Part shown: positions 1 through 8,124 of the stretch, piece by piece | How positions within the stretch are numbered: the first letter of the stretch is position 1 | How the letters are laid out: each line of letters opens with the position of its first letter | Source of the DNA: Sphaerotilus sulfidivorans | GTDB taxonomy: Bacteria > Pseudomonadota > Gammaproteobacteria > Burkholderiales > Burkholderiaceae_C | Direction: 5' to 3' | Assembly: GCF_013426975.1 (NCBI RefSeq) | Contig: NZ_JACCPY010000013.1 | Span: forward strand, 1 to 64,000 | Length of the DNA stretch: 64,000 bases | Notes under the pieces: model-generated | The model's database searches: none | Told to the model about the DNA's origin: nothing | The model's input: the letters and a program-made list of their open reading frames with translations, nothing else | Program-made: the position numbers and the translations under genes

Positions 1-126
1 CATGCGTGGCTGGCAGCGTTTGGCAAGCTGCGCGTCCGATTCGAGCGCCAAGTTGAGACGCACGTTGCCTTGCTCAGCCTGGCTTGTTGCGTCATCTGCC
101 TGCGCACGCTGATTCGGTTTTGTTAG
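1..126 (+). pseudogene. 3' end of an IS5-like transposase gene (cut by window edge)
   Basis: Reading frame 1 is open from the first base to a TAG at 124-126 and gives 41 residues starting HAWLAAFGKLRVRFER. The pattern of an aromatic-Leu pair, a basic stretch, an Arg-Tyr/Phe-Glu-Arg core and a hydrophobic end with Cys-Cys is typical of the extreme C terminus of IS5-group DDE transposases, after the last catalytic Glu. The rest of the element lies left of the window, so it cannot be said whether it is intact. I could not identify the terminal inverted repeat downstream. Confidence 0.65.
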
Positions 127-268
127 TTGCTCTTAGATCACGCGTTCGCGCCGGGTCCGCACCAGGCACAGGCGGGCATCGCTCAATTTCCGCAGATTTT
201 CTCCGATCTCCCCGGCGGGATGTTCCGGGGGGAGCCTCCTGCCGTTTCCGGGCTGCTCAGCCCGTCGA

Positions 269-282
269 GCCCCGATCGGGGC
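269..282. promoter_or_regulatory. 14-bp perfect palindrome just before a ribosome binding site
   Basis: GCCCCGATCGGGGC is fully self-complementary. It ends 2 bases before the GGGAGGT ribosome binding site of the small ORF at 298. A second GC-rich arm pair lies just upstream (about 208-234, CTCCCCGG against CCGGGGGGAG). In RNA these could hide the ribosome binding site; as DNA the palindrome could be an operator. No known riboswitch consensus was recognised. Confidence 0.35.
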
Positions 283-297
283 AGGGAGGTACGACAC

Positions 298-414
298 ATG
301 AGCACTGGTGCATCCGGTGGCGTTCAAGCCGCCTCGCACACGCTCTACATCACCGCCGGCGCTGGCACGCCTGCGGGGCACGGCCATCCGGTCGTTCTGC
401 AGCCGCTGGCCTGA
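298..414 (+). CDS. Possible 38-residue leader peptide upstream of the GGDEF/EAL gene
   Basis: ATG at 298 is preceded by GGAGGT with a 7-base spacer, the best ribosome binding site in this stretch. The frame closes with TGA at 412-414, 15 bases before the start of the c-di-GMP gene. The peptide (MSTGASGGVQAASHT...) is rich in Gly, Ala and Thr, has no membrane segment and no recognised family. The tight spacing suggests co-transcription with the next gene, perhaps with translational coupling. It could also be chance; the only support is the ribosome binding site and the position. Confidence 0.4.
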   Translation: MSTGASGGVQAASHTLYITAGAGTPAGHGHPVVLQPLA

Positions 415-429
415 GCGGGGAGTGCGCCG

Positions 430-2505
430 ATGCAGGCTCTGACCCTCGAGTCCGCGCTGGTCGACGCGGCAGCGCTGCTCGACCGGCTCGATCATCCGGT
501 GTGGATCTTCGACATCGACCGCGGCCGGGTGCACTGGGCCAATGCCGAGGCGGTGCGGATGTGGCAGGCCGGCAGCCTCGAGGACCTGCGCGCCCGCGAC
601 ATGGGCCGGACCATGTCGGTGGCGGTGGCGCGGCGGCTGCGCCAGTACCAGGCCGACTTCCAGGCCGGCGAGCGCTTCGGCGAGCAGTGGACGCTGTATC
701 CGGCCGGCGTGCCGGTCACGCTGTGGGTCGACTTCAGCGGCTGGCGGCTCGACGACGGCCGCATGGCGATGCTGTGCGACGCCCGGCGTGCCGAGACGGC
801 TGCGTCGCCGGACTCGCTGCGCAGCGTCGACGCGCTGCTGCACACCGAGGTGATGACCACGCTGTACAGCCGTGCCGGCCGTGCGCTCTACCGCAATCCA
901 GCCTCGCGCGCCAGCGTGGTCGAGGGTGCGGAGCGGCTGTCGTCCCGGCTGGTCGACCGCGAGGACCTGCGTGATCTGGTCACCGCGCTGCAGGTCCGCG
1001 GCGAAGGCAAGATCATCGCGCGGGTGCGCACCGCGGCGGGCGAGCGCTGGCACGATCTGTCGGCGCGGCTGTGCAGCGATCCGGTGACCGGACGGCGCGC
1101 GCTGCTGATCACCGAGATCGACATCAGCGGCCTGAAGCAGGCCCAGGCCCAGGCGCAGTACCTCGCCGACCATGATCAGCTCACCGGCCTGCCCAACCGC
1201 AACCAGGTCATCAAGGACTTCTCGCTGACGCTGCGTGCCTGCCGGCTGCGTGGCGACGAGGCCGCGCTGATCTTCATCGACCTGGACCATTTCAAGCGGG
1301 TCAACGATTCGCTCGGCCATGCGGTCGGCGACGAGCTGCTGGTGCAGCTGGCACGGCGCCTGAACGATGCGCTCGAGCCGGGCGAGCGGGTGGCGCGGCT
1401 GGGGGGCGACGAGTTCCTGCTGCTGCTGCCGCACCGCGAGGCCGCCGCGCGGGCAGAGCGGCGTGCCGCCGGGCTGGTGACGCTGATCTCCCAGCCGGTG
1501 GTGCTGCCGCAGACCGAACTGCGGGTCACGCCTTCGATCGGCATCAGCGTCTTCCCGCACGACGGCGAGGACATCGACACGCTGATGCGCCACGCCGATC
1601 TGGCGATGTATGGCGCCAAGGCGGCCGGGCGCGGCAGCGCGATGCGCTTCCGTCCCGAGATGACCGCCTCGGCGCAGTCGCGCCTGGAGCTGGAGGTGGA
1701 GCTGCGCCGGGCGCTGGCGCAGGGGCAGATCAGCGTCCATTACCAGCCGCGGGTCGATGTGGCCAGCGGCCGCATCGTCGGTGCCGAGGCCCTGGTGCGC
1801 TGGCACCATCCCGAGCGCGGCATGGTCCCGCCGGATGTCTTCATCTCGGTCTGCGAGGACTGCGGCCTGATCTGCGAGCTGGGCGCGCTGGTGCTGGAGA
1901 AGGCCTGCGCGCAGCAGGTCGCCTGGGCGGCGGCCGGGCGCGAGCTGACCGTGTCGGTCAACCTGTCGCCGCGCCAGTTCTTCCACGCCGGCCTGATCGA
2001 CGAGATCGACGCGATCCTGAAGCGCACCGGCTGCGATCCGCGCCGCATCGAGCTGGAGATCACCGAATCGGTGCTGCTCGGCCATGACGACCGCACGGTG
2101 GCGGCGCTGGAGGCGCTCGGCCGCATGGGCCTGCGCATCGCCATCGACGACTTCGGGACCGGCTACTCCAACCTGGCCTATCTGCACCGCTACCCGGTCG
2201 ACACGCTGAAGATCGACCGATCCTTCATCCGCGCGCTCTCCGACCGGCCCGCGATCACCGAGATGATCGTCACCATGTGCCGCATGCTCGGGGTGACGAT
2301 GGTGGCCGAGGGCGTCGAGCTGGCCAGGCAGCTCGACTGGCTGCGCGACCATGGCGTGCACGAGTATCAGGGCTGGCTGTTCGGGCCGGCGGTGCCGCCG
2401 GACGCGTTCGACAAGCGCTGGCCGATCCCCGCCCTCACAGCTGCGTGCGCAGTGCCCACAGCTCCGGGAACAGTTCCGTGTCCAGCATCCGGCGCAGGTA
2501 GCTGA
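430..2505 (+). CDS. PAS-GGDEF-EAL cyclic-di-GMP signalling protein
   Basis: This 691-residue cytoplasmic protein probably makes and/or breaks cyclic di-GMP. Residues about 1-235 hold two PAS-like sensor segments (start [18 protein letters not shown]). A GGDEF domain follows from about 250, with the active-site motif intact at 325-329 (RLGGDEF). The EAL domain has EAL at 453-455 (GAEALVRW), the DDFGTGYSN loop and a VAEGVE segment, so both activities look possible. There is no membrane segment, so the input is likely soluble. The start has a GGGGAG site 8 bases upstream. The last 71 bases overlap the 3' end of kynA on the other strand, and the extra tail past the EAL domain is Pro/Ala-rich and may be non-functional. 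Confidence 0.93.
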   Translation: MQALTLESALVDAAALLDRLDHPVWIFDIDRGRVHWANAEAVRMWQAGSLEDLRARDMGRTMSVAVARRLRQYQADFQAGERFGEQWTLYPAGVPVTLWVDFSGWRLDDGRMAMLCDARRAETAASPDSLRSVDALLHTEVMTTLYSRAGRALYRNPASRASVVEGAERLSSRLVDREDLRDLVTALQVRGEGKIIARVRTAAGERWHDLSARLCSDPVTGRRALLITEIDISGLKQAQAQAQYLADHDQLTGLPNRNQVIKDFSLTLRACRLRGDEAALIFIDLDHFKRVNDSLGHAVGDELLVQLARRLNDALEPGERVARLGGDEFLLLLPHREAAARAERRAAGLVTLISQPVVLPQTELRVTPSIGISVFPHDGEDIDTLMRHADLAMYGAKAAGRGSAMRFRPEMTASAQSRLELEVELRRALAQGQISVHYQPRVDVASGRIVGAEALVRWHHPERGMVPPDVFISVCEDCGLICELGALVLEKACAQQVAWAAAGRELTVSVNLSPRQFFHAGLIDEIDAILKRTGCDPRRIELEITESVLLGHDDRTVAALEALGRMGLRIAIDDFGTGYSNLAYLHRYPVDTLKIDRSFIRALSDRPAITEMIVTMCRMLGVTMVAEGVELARQLDWLRDHGVHEYQGWLFGPAVPPDAFDKRWPIPALTAACAVPTAPGTVPCPASGAGS

Positions 2506-3292
2506 CGCCGCCGGTGCCGCCGGTGCCGCGCTTGAAGCCGATGACCCGCTCCACCGTGGTCAGGTGACGGAAGCGCCAGAGCCGGAAGGCGTCCTCCAGG
2601 TCGGTCAGCTCCTCGCCGAGCTGATAGAGATCCCAGTGGCGCTGGGGATCGCGGTAGACGGTGAGCCAGGCCTGCTCGACCGCGGCGTCGGGCGTGTAGG
2701 GCTGCGTCCAGTCGCGCTCCAGATGGCTGGCGGGCACCGCGATGCCGCGCCGCGCCAGCAGGCGCAGCGCCTCGTCGTACAGGCCGGGCGCCCGCCAGGC
2801 CGCCTCCACCGTGGCCAGCAGGTCCGGCCGATGCGCATGGGGCTGCAGCATCGCCGCGTTCTTGTTGCCCAGGCTGAACTCGATGCAGCGGTACTGCCAG
2901 CTCTGGAAGCCGCTCGAGTGGCCCAGATAGGGCCGGATCGCCGAGTACTCGGGCGGCGTCATCGTGGCCAGCACATCCCAGGCGTGCACCAGCTGCTCCA
3001 TGATCTTCGAGACCCGCGCCAGCATCTTGAAGGCTGGCTGCAGCTGGTCCCGGGCGACTGCGCCCACCGCGGCGCCCAGCTCGTGCAGCATCAGCTTCAT
3101 CCACAGCTCGGACGTCTGGTGCTGCACGATGAAGAGCAGCTCGTTGTGGTCGGGCGAGAGCGGCTTCTGCGCGTTCAGGATCCGGTCGAGCTGCAGATAG
3201 TCGCCGTAGCTCATGTCGCCCGAGAAGTCGAGCTGCGCGCCCTCGTCGCGCACGATGTGCTCGCCGCGCGGGGCGGCGTGGGGGCAGGTCAT
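2435..3292 (-). CDS. kynA: Tryptophan 2,3-dioxygenase
   Basis: Haem enzyme that opens the indole ring of L-tryptophan to give N-formylkynurenine, the first step of the kynurenine pathway. At 285 residues it has the usual bacterial length. Seen in the sequence: the N-terminal [10 protein letters not shown] and [13 protein letters not shown] segments, and near the C terminus the [19 protein letters not shown] block holding the haem-ligand His and the substrate-binding GTGG loop. It is the last gene of kynBUA, 29 bases after kynU. The ATG at 3292 ([10 protein letters not shown]) is chosen because upstream residues in this frame are a shadow of kynU. Confidence 0.95.
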   Translation of the reverse strand: MTCPHAAPRGEHIVRDEGAQLDFSGDMSYGDYLQLDRILNAQKPLSPDHNELLFIVQHQTSELWMKLMLHELGAAVGAVARDQLQPAFKMLARVSKIMEQLVHAWDVLATMTPPEYSAIRPYLGHSSGFQSWQYRCIEFSLGNKNAAMLQPHAHRPDLLATVEAAWRAPGLYDEALRLLARRGIAVPASHLERDWTQPYTPDAAVEQAWLTVYRDPQRHWDLYQLGEELTDLEDAFRLWRFRHLTTVERVIGFKRGTGGTGGVSYLRRMLDTELFPELWALRTQL

Positions 3293-3321
3293 GGTCTGGT
3301 CTCCGTTCGGGGGGCAGGATG

Positions 3322-4644
3322 TCAGGTCACCGCGGACTTGCGGGTGAAGCGCTCCTCGCGCCACTCGCCGCGGGCCAGCACCTCGGCCAGCGCCTCGACC
3401 GCGTCGAAGACATCCTGGAAGCGGGTGTAGAGCGGCGTGAAGCCGAAGCGCAGCAGATGCGGCTCGGCGGCGCTGCCGTCGCCGGCGCGGTAGTCGCCGA
3501 TCACGCCGCGCGCGATCAGCGCCTGCACCACCGCATAGCCGTCGACCGAGCCGTCGGCCGGCACGCCCAGCGAGACCTGGCTGCCGCGCCGCGCCGCGTC
3601 CAGCGGCGTGTGGATCGTCAGGCCGCTGCCGGCCAGATGCCGGCGCACCAGGGCGATGAACAGCTCGGACAGCGCCACCGACTTGGCGCGCAGCGCCGCC
3701 ATGCCGCCCAGCGGTTCGGCCGCCAGCACGGTGTCGACGCCGCATTCGAGCGCCGACATGCCGATGACCTGCGGCGTTCCGCACAGATAGCGCCCGATGC
3801 CCGGCGCCGGCCGGTAGCCCGGCTCGAAGACGAAGGGCGCGGCATGGCCCATCCAGCCCGACAGCGGCTGCCAGAAGCGCTCGGCATGGCGCGGATGCGC
3901 CCAGCAGAAGGCCGGCGCGCCGGGGCCGCCGTTCAGGTACTTGTAGCCGCAGCCCACCGCGAAGTCGGCGTCGGCGCCGTTCAGGTCCACCGGCACCGCG
4001 CCGGCCGAGTGCGCCAGATCCCACAGCATCAGCGCGCCGGCGTCATGGGCCAGCGCGGTGACGGCCGCCATGTCGGCCATGCGACCGCTGCGGTAGTTCA
4101 CCTGCGTGAGCATCAGCACCGCCACATCGGCGCCGGCCCCCGGCGCCAGCCGGGCCGGGATCGCGTCGATGTCGAGCAGCTCCAGCGTCATGCCGTGCTG
4201 CGCGGCCACCGACTCGGCGATGTAGAGGTCGGTCGGAAAGTTGCTGCGCTCCGAGACGATCACCCGGCGCGCCGCATCGTCGGCCTGCGCGATGCGGGCG
4301 GCCGCGCTCAGCACCTTGAAGAGGTTGACCGAGGTGGAGTCGGCCACCACCAGCTCGCCCGGCGCCGCGCCGACCAGCCGGCCGATCTTGTCGCCGACGC
4401 GGCGCGGCAGCTCGATCCAGCCGGCGCTGTTCCAGCTGCGGATCAGGCCCTGGCCCCATTCCCGGGTCACCACGTCGTGCACGCGTGCGGCGGTGGCACG
4501 CGGCAGCACGCCCAGCGAATTGCCGTCGAGGTAGTTCACGCCCGGCGGCAGCTCGAACTGCTCGCGCAGCGCGGCCAGCGGGTCGGCGGCATCCCGGGCG
4601 GCGCAGGCGGCGCGGCTCAGGTCCTGGGGGTCGAGAGCGGTCAT
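3322..4644 (-). CDS. kynU: Kynureninase
   Basis: PLP enzyme that cleaves kynurenine to anthranilate and alanine. The 440-residue product shows the family start (NYLDGNSLG), the [10 protein letters not shown] segment with the PLP-binding Asp and, about 30 residues on, [15 protein letters not shown] with the Schiff-base Lys. It lies between kynB and kynA in one operon. The ATG at 4644 has GGAG 8 bases upstream; the ATG at 4659 would place that ribosome binding site inside the gene, so the shorter start is preferred. Confidence 0.95.
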   Translation of the reverse strand: MTALDPQDLSRAACAARDAADPLAALREQFELPPGVNYLDGNSLGVLPRATAARVHDVVTREWGQGLIRSWNSAGWIELPRRVGDKIGRLVGAAPGELVVADSTSVNLFKVLSAAARIAQADDAARRVIVSERSNFPTDLYIAESVAAQHGMTLELLDIDAIPARLAPGAGADVAVLMLTQVNYRSGRMADMAAVTALAHDAGALMLWDLAHSAGAVPVDLNGADADFAVGCGYKYLNGGPGAPAFCWAHPRHAERFWQPLSGWMGHAAPFVFEPGYRPAPGIGRYLCGTPQVIGMSALECGVDTVLAAEPLGGMAALRAKSVALSELFIALVRRHLAGSGLTIHTPLDAARRGSQVSLGVPADGSVDGYAVVQALIARGVIGDYRAGDGSAAEPHLLRFGFTPLYTRFQDVFDAVEALAEVLARGEWREERFTRKSAVT

Positions 4645-4669
4645 GGATCGGATCTCCACGGAGTCGGGT

Positions 4670-5299
4670 TCAGAGGGTTCGCAGCACCGCGCGCACCGGC
4701 GAGGCGCAGGCGCCGGCCAGCTTCAGCGGCAGCGCGATCAGTTCGTAGTCGCCGGCCGGCACCGCATCGAGCACCAGGTTCTCCAGCACCCGCAGCTCGC
4801 GCTGGCGCAGCACCTGGTGCGCGTCGAGCGTCTTGCTGTCGCCGGGATCGACGCTGGGCGTGTCGATGCCGACCAGCCGCACGCCCTGATCGGCCAGCCA
4901 GGCCAGGGTCTCGGGTGCGCAGGCGCTGAAGTCCGGGTTCCATGCGGTGTCGGCGCGCTCGCAGGTGCGCAGCAGCACGCGCGGCGGCAGGTCCTGCGCG
5001 GCATGGCGCAGATGCTCGACGCGCACCAGCGGTCCGCAGCCGATCACATGGATCACCCGGCACGGGCCGAGGTAGGCGTGCAGGTCTACCGCATCGATCG
5101 AGGCGGCGCCGTCGGCGTAGTGCAGCGGCGCATCCGCATGCGCGCCCACATGCGGCGACATCGTCACCGCGCTCAGGTTGACCGGGCAGCCGGGGCCCAG
5201 CCGCGCGGTCCAGCGCAGTGCGTAGGGCTCGTCACCGGGAAAGATCGGCGCCGCCGCGCTGACCAGCGGCGAGATGTCGTGCAGGGTGGGCGGGTTCAT
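4670..5299 (-). CDS. kynB: Kynurenine formamidase (arylformamidase)
   Basis: Metal-dependent cyclase-family hydrolase that converts N-formylkynurenine to kynurenine. The 209-residue protein has the metal-binding pattern SPHVGAHADAPLHY (HxGxHxDxPxH) at about 48-61 and a second conserved block GIDTPSVDPGDSKTLDAH. It is the first gene of kynBUA, with 25 bases to kynU. In many Burkholderiales a divergent AsnC-type regulator (kynR) sits upstream; here that place is taken by a gene remnant and the AT-rich island, so control of the operon is not visible. Confidence 0.94.
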   Translation of the reverse strand: MNPPTLHDISPLVSAAAPIFPGDEPYALRWTARLGPGCPVNLSAVTMSPHVGAHADAPLHYADGAASIDAVDLHAYLGPCRVIHVIGCGPLVRVEHLRHAAQDLPPRVLLRTCERADTAWNPDFSACAPETLAWLADQGVRLVGIDTPSVDPGDSKTLDAHQVLRQRELRVLENLVLDAVPAGDYELIALPLKLAGACASPVRAVLRTL

Positions 5300-5389
5300 G
5301 GCGGCGGCACGTTAAGGGCGTTCCGCAGGCCGTGGTGTCGGTTGTTTGCAACGGGGAGGGGAAATACGGGGTGGCGGGCGCGGCCTGCC

Positions 5390-5566
5390 ATGACCGTCGT
5401 CGACATGACGGTGCTGTACGCCGTGGCCGTGGCGCTGCGGCAGATCCGCGCCCGCGGCTATGCCGACAAGTACCGCGATCGCGGCGAGCCGAGCCACCTG
5501 ATCGGGGTGGAATTCGGCCGTGCTGTGCCGGGCGGAATGTGGGACGGATGGTGTGAACTGATCTGA
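5390..5566 (+). pseudogene. C-terminal remnant of a PD-(D/E)XK nuclease-like protein
   Basis: A 58-codon frame encodes ALRQIRARGYADKYRDR followed by GEPSHLIGVEFGR. This matches the C-terminal end of the common AAA-ATPase-like/PD-(D/E)XK (DUF1703-type) proteins, whose usual text reads YADKY...G..IHLIGVEFS. Nothing upstream in the window encodes the ATPase part, and residues after VEFGR do not follow the family. I read it as a truncated, dead gene. It marks the left edge of the AT-rich island and fits a region of repeated insertion. Confidence 0.6.
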
Positions 5567-5611
5567 TGCACCACCTCGATGAAGTGGTGTAGTTTAGGTT
5601 TGAGATCGTCT

Positions 5612-6301
5612 CTAGTGCTGAGCGTGTGAACGGCTAGAGGGGTTTGCCGAGGTCGTGGTAACAGGCACCGGTGGCACAAAACGAACTTCCACACGGCGAT
5701 TCTTGCCATCGCTGCTTGTGATGTGCGGCAACGGTTGTGAGTCACCATACCCGGCTACCACCACACGCCGGGCGGTGTCTGTGTCCAATGCTCCAATTAG
5801 CAGCTTGCGAGCTTCGCGTGCTCGTGCTGCGGATAGCGTGTAGTTGTCGTCATAGACAGTACAGAAGCGGCTGAAATCAGTGACAGGGTTTCCAACTGGC
5901 AGATTATCAGTGTGCCCTTCCACAAAAATCTGCCCCCCCTTGACTTCGGTCATGAAGGCGGCAATCTTTTGTTCGACACTGACGAACGCTGATTTCGCCT
6001 GTGGGGTGATGCAGGCACTCCCCCGGCCAAAGATGTTGTCACGCAACGTGATCTTGCCTGCTTCGATATCGAACGATGCAAAACCATCCGCACCTTGCTG
6101 CGTGATGGAGGTTTTTAGTTCTGTCATGATTCGCGCTACTACCTGCCGTTGTGACGCCGCACCTTGCTCCATTTCCTTTTTATGTTTGGCATCAGAAAAC
6201 ATCTTCTGTAGAACCGACATGACTAGCAGTAGCATCACTACCGCCATCACGCCAGCCATCAGGTCTGCGATGGAGACCCATTCGTTTGACTTTTCTTTCA
6301 T
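5612..6301 (-). CDS. MotB/OmpA-like (ZorB-like) inner-membrane, peptidoglycan-binding protein
   Basis: The 229-residue protein has a short cytoplasmic N terminus, one membrane helix at about 10-30 and a C-terminal OmpA domain. The helix carries an Asp at position 13 (SIADLMAGVM), the place of the proton-carrying Asp of MotB and ZorB. The OmpA domain has FVEGHTDN (127-133) and LSAARAREARKLL (157-168), expected to bind peptidoglycan. It would form the stator partner of the ZorA-like protein, whose gene ends 2 bases upstream. It is the last gene of a five-gene operon. There is little linker between the helix and the OmpA domain, as in ZorB. The function in phage defence is inferred from context. 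Confidence 0.82.
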   Translation of the reverse strand: MKEKSNEWVSIADLMAGVMAVVMLLLVMSVLQKMFSDAKHKKEMEQGAASQRQVVARIMTELKTSITQQGADGFASFDIEAGKITLRDNIFGRGSACITPQAKSAFVSVEQKIAAFMTEVKGGQIFVEGHTDNLPVGNPVTDFSRFCTVYDDNYTLSAARAREARKLLIGALDTDTARRVVVAGYGDSQPLPHITSSDGKNRRVEVRFVPPVPVTTTSANPSSRSHAQH

Positions 6302-6303
6302 TG

Positions 6304-8124
6304 TCAGAAGCCGCCACTAAATACGCGACTTGTTGCCGTCTCTGTTGTTGCTGACGGTACTGCCACTGATGCTTCGATATTGTTGTTCGATGCGGAATCC
6401 TTCGAGTTGATATTTTTTTTCCTGACGGAGTTTAAAGACAACTCTGTCTTCATCGCCGTTACGGTTGACAAGAGCTGATGCAGACTTCCAACCATTGCCC
6501 GTCGATCGTTGTCGGCGTCTGTGTTGGGGTTTGCTCCTGTCTTGAGCTGATGGGTCAAGTCATTGACGGCCAATGCTGTCTTGTCCGCGTTAATCTGAAT
6601 GCGATTGACCAACTCGGAGATAGACTTGGCTGAAACTTCTGCGCTTTCGCTAATCGTCTTGTAGCGGTTGTCAAGTTGCACCATGCGACGACCGCTATCA
6701 GATACTGCCGCCAGCCCTGCAGTGATATCGTCACTGAGTTTCATCACGAGATTGGTCATTTCCGTGACTTGGGTGTTCAGCGTGTCACTGGTCAACAAGA
6801 ATTCAGCGTGAGCCTTTTGCTGGATGTCCACTGATCCTTTAATGGATTTTTCGACCTGTCCCATGGTGTCCCCGACATTCCGAGACAACGTGTTCACAGC
6901 CACACTGATGTCGGTCGTGGCACCCGAAAGCTTCACGGCGATCTGTCCCATGTTCTCGCCGAAACTTTCGTTCATGTCCTGGATAGTGCGGCCGAGATCC
7001 TCCTTCATGATCGTCATGACCTCGGCTACGTTTTCCTTGAAAATTTGGATGGCAGACTGCAGATTGATTGCCGAATGCCCCATGTCGCTGGCGGCTGTCG
7101 CCATCTGCGATGCCGATTCCTGCATGGCGGATATATTGGATTGATTTGCCTCGACGAAACTCTCCAATGCAGCCTTAGTAGCTCGATTGCTGGACTCAAT
7201 GGCAATTGACTGCTGTAGCTGATTTTCCATCAAAACCGAGGCGGATCGAATTTCTGCCTGGGTGGCCTGATGGCCGTCTAGACTGCGCTGCAGGAGCTGT
7301 TGGATTACATCGAAAGCGTTTTCCAGCGTCGATTTTGTTGCAAGACTGCTGGTTGCAATGGCTGAGGAAATGGCCTCAGATTTTTGAATCTGTGCGGTCA
7401 AAAGCGTCGATGCGTTGCGAAGACCCGCCTCGGTCGCCGCGTGTCCAGCTAGGCCGCGCTCTTGCAGTTGATGACTAACAGAAAAAGATTTGTCTAGTGC
7501 GCTGCATATTTCGATGCCAACACTTTGCAGACCTTGAAGCATCTGAGTATGGACTGTCTTCGCATCGTTCTGTTCTGCCTGCTTAGCCGCGTCGATGTCT
7601 TGCTTCATGCGCTTGATGCACCAGCGCAGGCGCCGCTCTTCATATCCATTGGCCGCCGACCATGATTTCAGCGCTAGAAAAGCCAAGATGCCCCAAGTCG
7701 ATGTTTTAAACTTGGTGCCTAGCCCCTGCATCATGCCCATCAGGTTGACCATGGCGTCATCCATGCCTGAGCCCCCATTGGCCTCGACCAAAATGGTAGA
7801 AGCCTTGTTTAGTGCCAAACCCAACCCTAAGAATGTACCCAGCAATCCGATGATAAGCAGGATTCCGGGCATGATTTCCGCTATCTGCTCAGATTTGGTG
7901 GCCACGACATGGCAGATATCCGTGACTGAACCATGCCCGGCATCAAGATCATCCGATTTGTCGTTCTGATTACTTCCGGTCCAATGATTTTCCCATCGGG
8001 TTGGATTCGCATCACGGCGAACCATGAAAATGGTGACAAAAAGCGGACCGAAGATCAATAAACCGAAAGTGATCTGAATGGCATCGATCTGCGGGATGAG
8101 GAAAATTGCGGCATCGATAATCAT
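6304..8124 (-). CDS. MotA/TolQ/ExbB-like (ZorA-like) proton-channel protein with long coiled-coil tail
   Basis: The 606-residue protein has membrane helices at about 16-35, 84-105 and 141-156. The second contains PGILLIIGLLGTFLGLGLAL and the third the TSTWGILAFL segment, the signature helices of MotA/TolQ/ExbB channels. Residues 160-606 are a long Ala/Ser/Gln-rich helical tail, the arrangement known for ZorA, whose tail projects into the cytoplasm. Two tandem copies of an approximately 50-residue unit are visible at about 219-272 and 276-325 (pattern Q-R-x-L-x-GH-AT-A). The start overlaps the upstream gene by ATGA (8121-8124) with GAGG 7 bases ahead. It probably pairs with the downstream MotB-like protein. 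It is not flagellar: no other motor gene is near. Confidence 0.82.
   Translation of the reverse strand: MIIDAAIFLIPQIDAIQITFGLLIFGPLFVTIFMVRRDANPTRWENHWTGSNQNDKSDDLDAGHGSVTDICHVVATKSEQIAEIMPGILLIIGLLGTFLGLGLALNKASTILVEANGGSGMDDAMVNLMGMMQGLGTKFKTSTWGILAFLALKSWSAANGYEERRLRWCIKRMKQDIDAAKQAEQNDAKTVHTQMLQGLQSVGIEICSALDKSFSVSHQLQERGLAGHAATEAGLRNASTLLTAQIQKSEAISSAIATSSLATKSTLENAFDVIQQLLQRSLDGHQATQAEIRSASVLMENQLQQSIAIESSNRATKAALESFVEANQSNISAMQESASQMATAASDMGHSAINLQSAIQIFKENVAEVMTIMKEDLGRTIQDMNESFGENMGQIAVKLSGATTDISVAVNTLSRNVGDTMGQVEKSIKGSVDIQQKAHAEFLLTSDTLNTQVTEMTNLVMKLSDDITAGLAAVSDSGRRMVQLDNRYKTISESAEVSAKSISELVNRIQINADKTALAVNDLTHQLKTGANPNTDADNDRRAMVGSLHQLLSTVTAMKTELSLNSVRKKNINSKDSASNNNIEASVAVPSATTETATSRVFSGGF

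Noticed and set aside
200-290. Cyclic-di-GMP riboswitch before the GGDEF/EAL gene
   Set aside because: The conserved GEMM tetraloop/receptor and core bases were not found; only simple GC stems are present.
133-2361. 742-codon ORF on the minus strand
   Set aside because: Opposite-strand shadow of the GGDEF/EAL gene.
5569-5589. Hairpin CACCAC...GTGGTG as terminator of the ZorAB-like operon
   Set aside because: In the direction of transcription it is followed by CATCAGATC, with no T run; the stem has a mismatch.
5612-8124. Flagellar MotA/MotB stator genes
   Set aside because: The MotA-like protein has a 450-residue tail, the MotB-like protein lacks the usual long linker, no flagellar gene is near, and the partners are an ATPase and unknown proteins.
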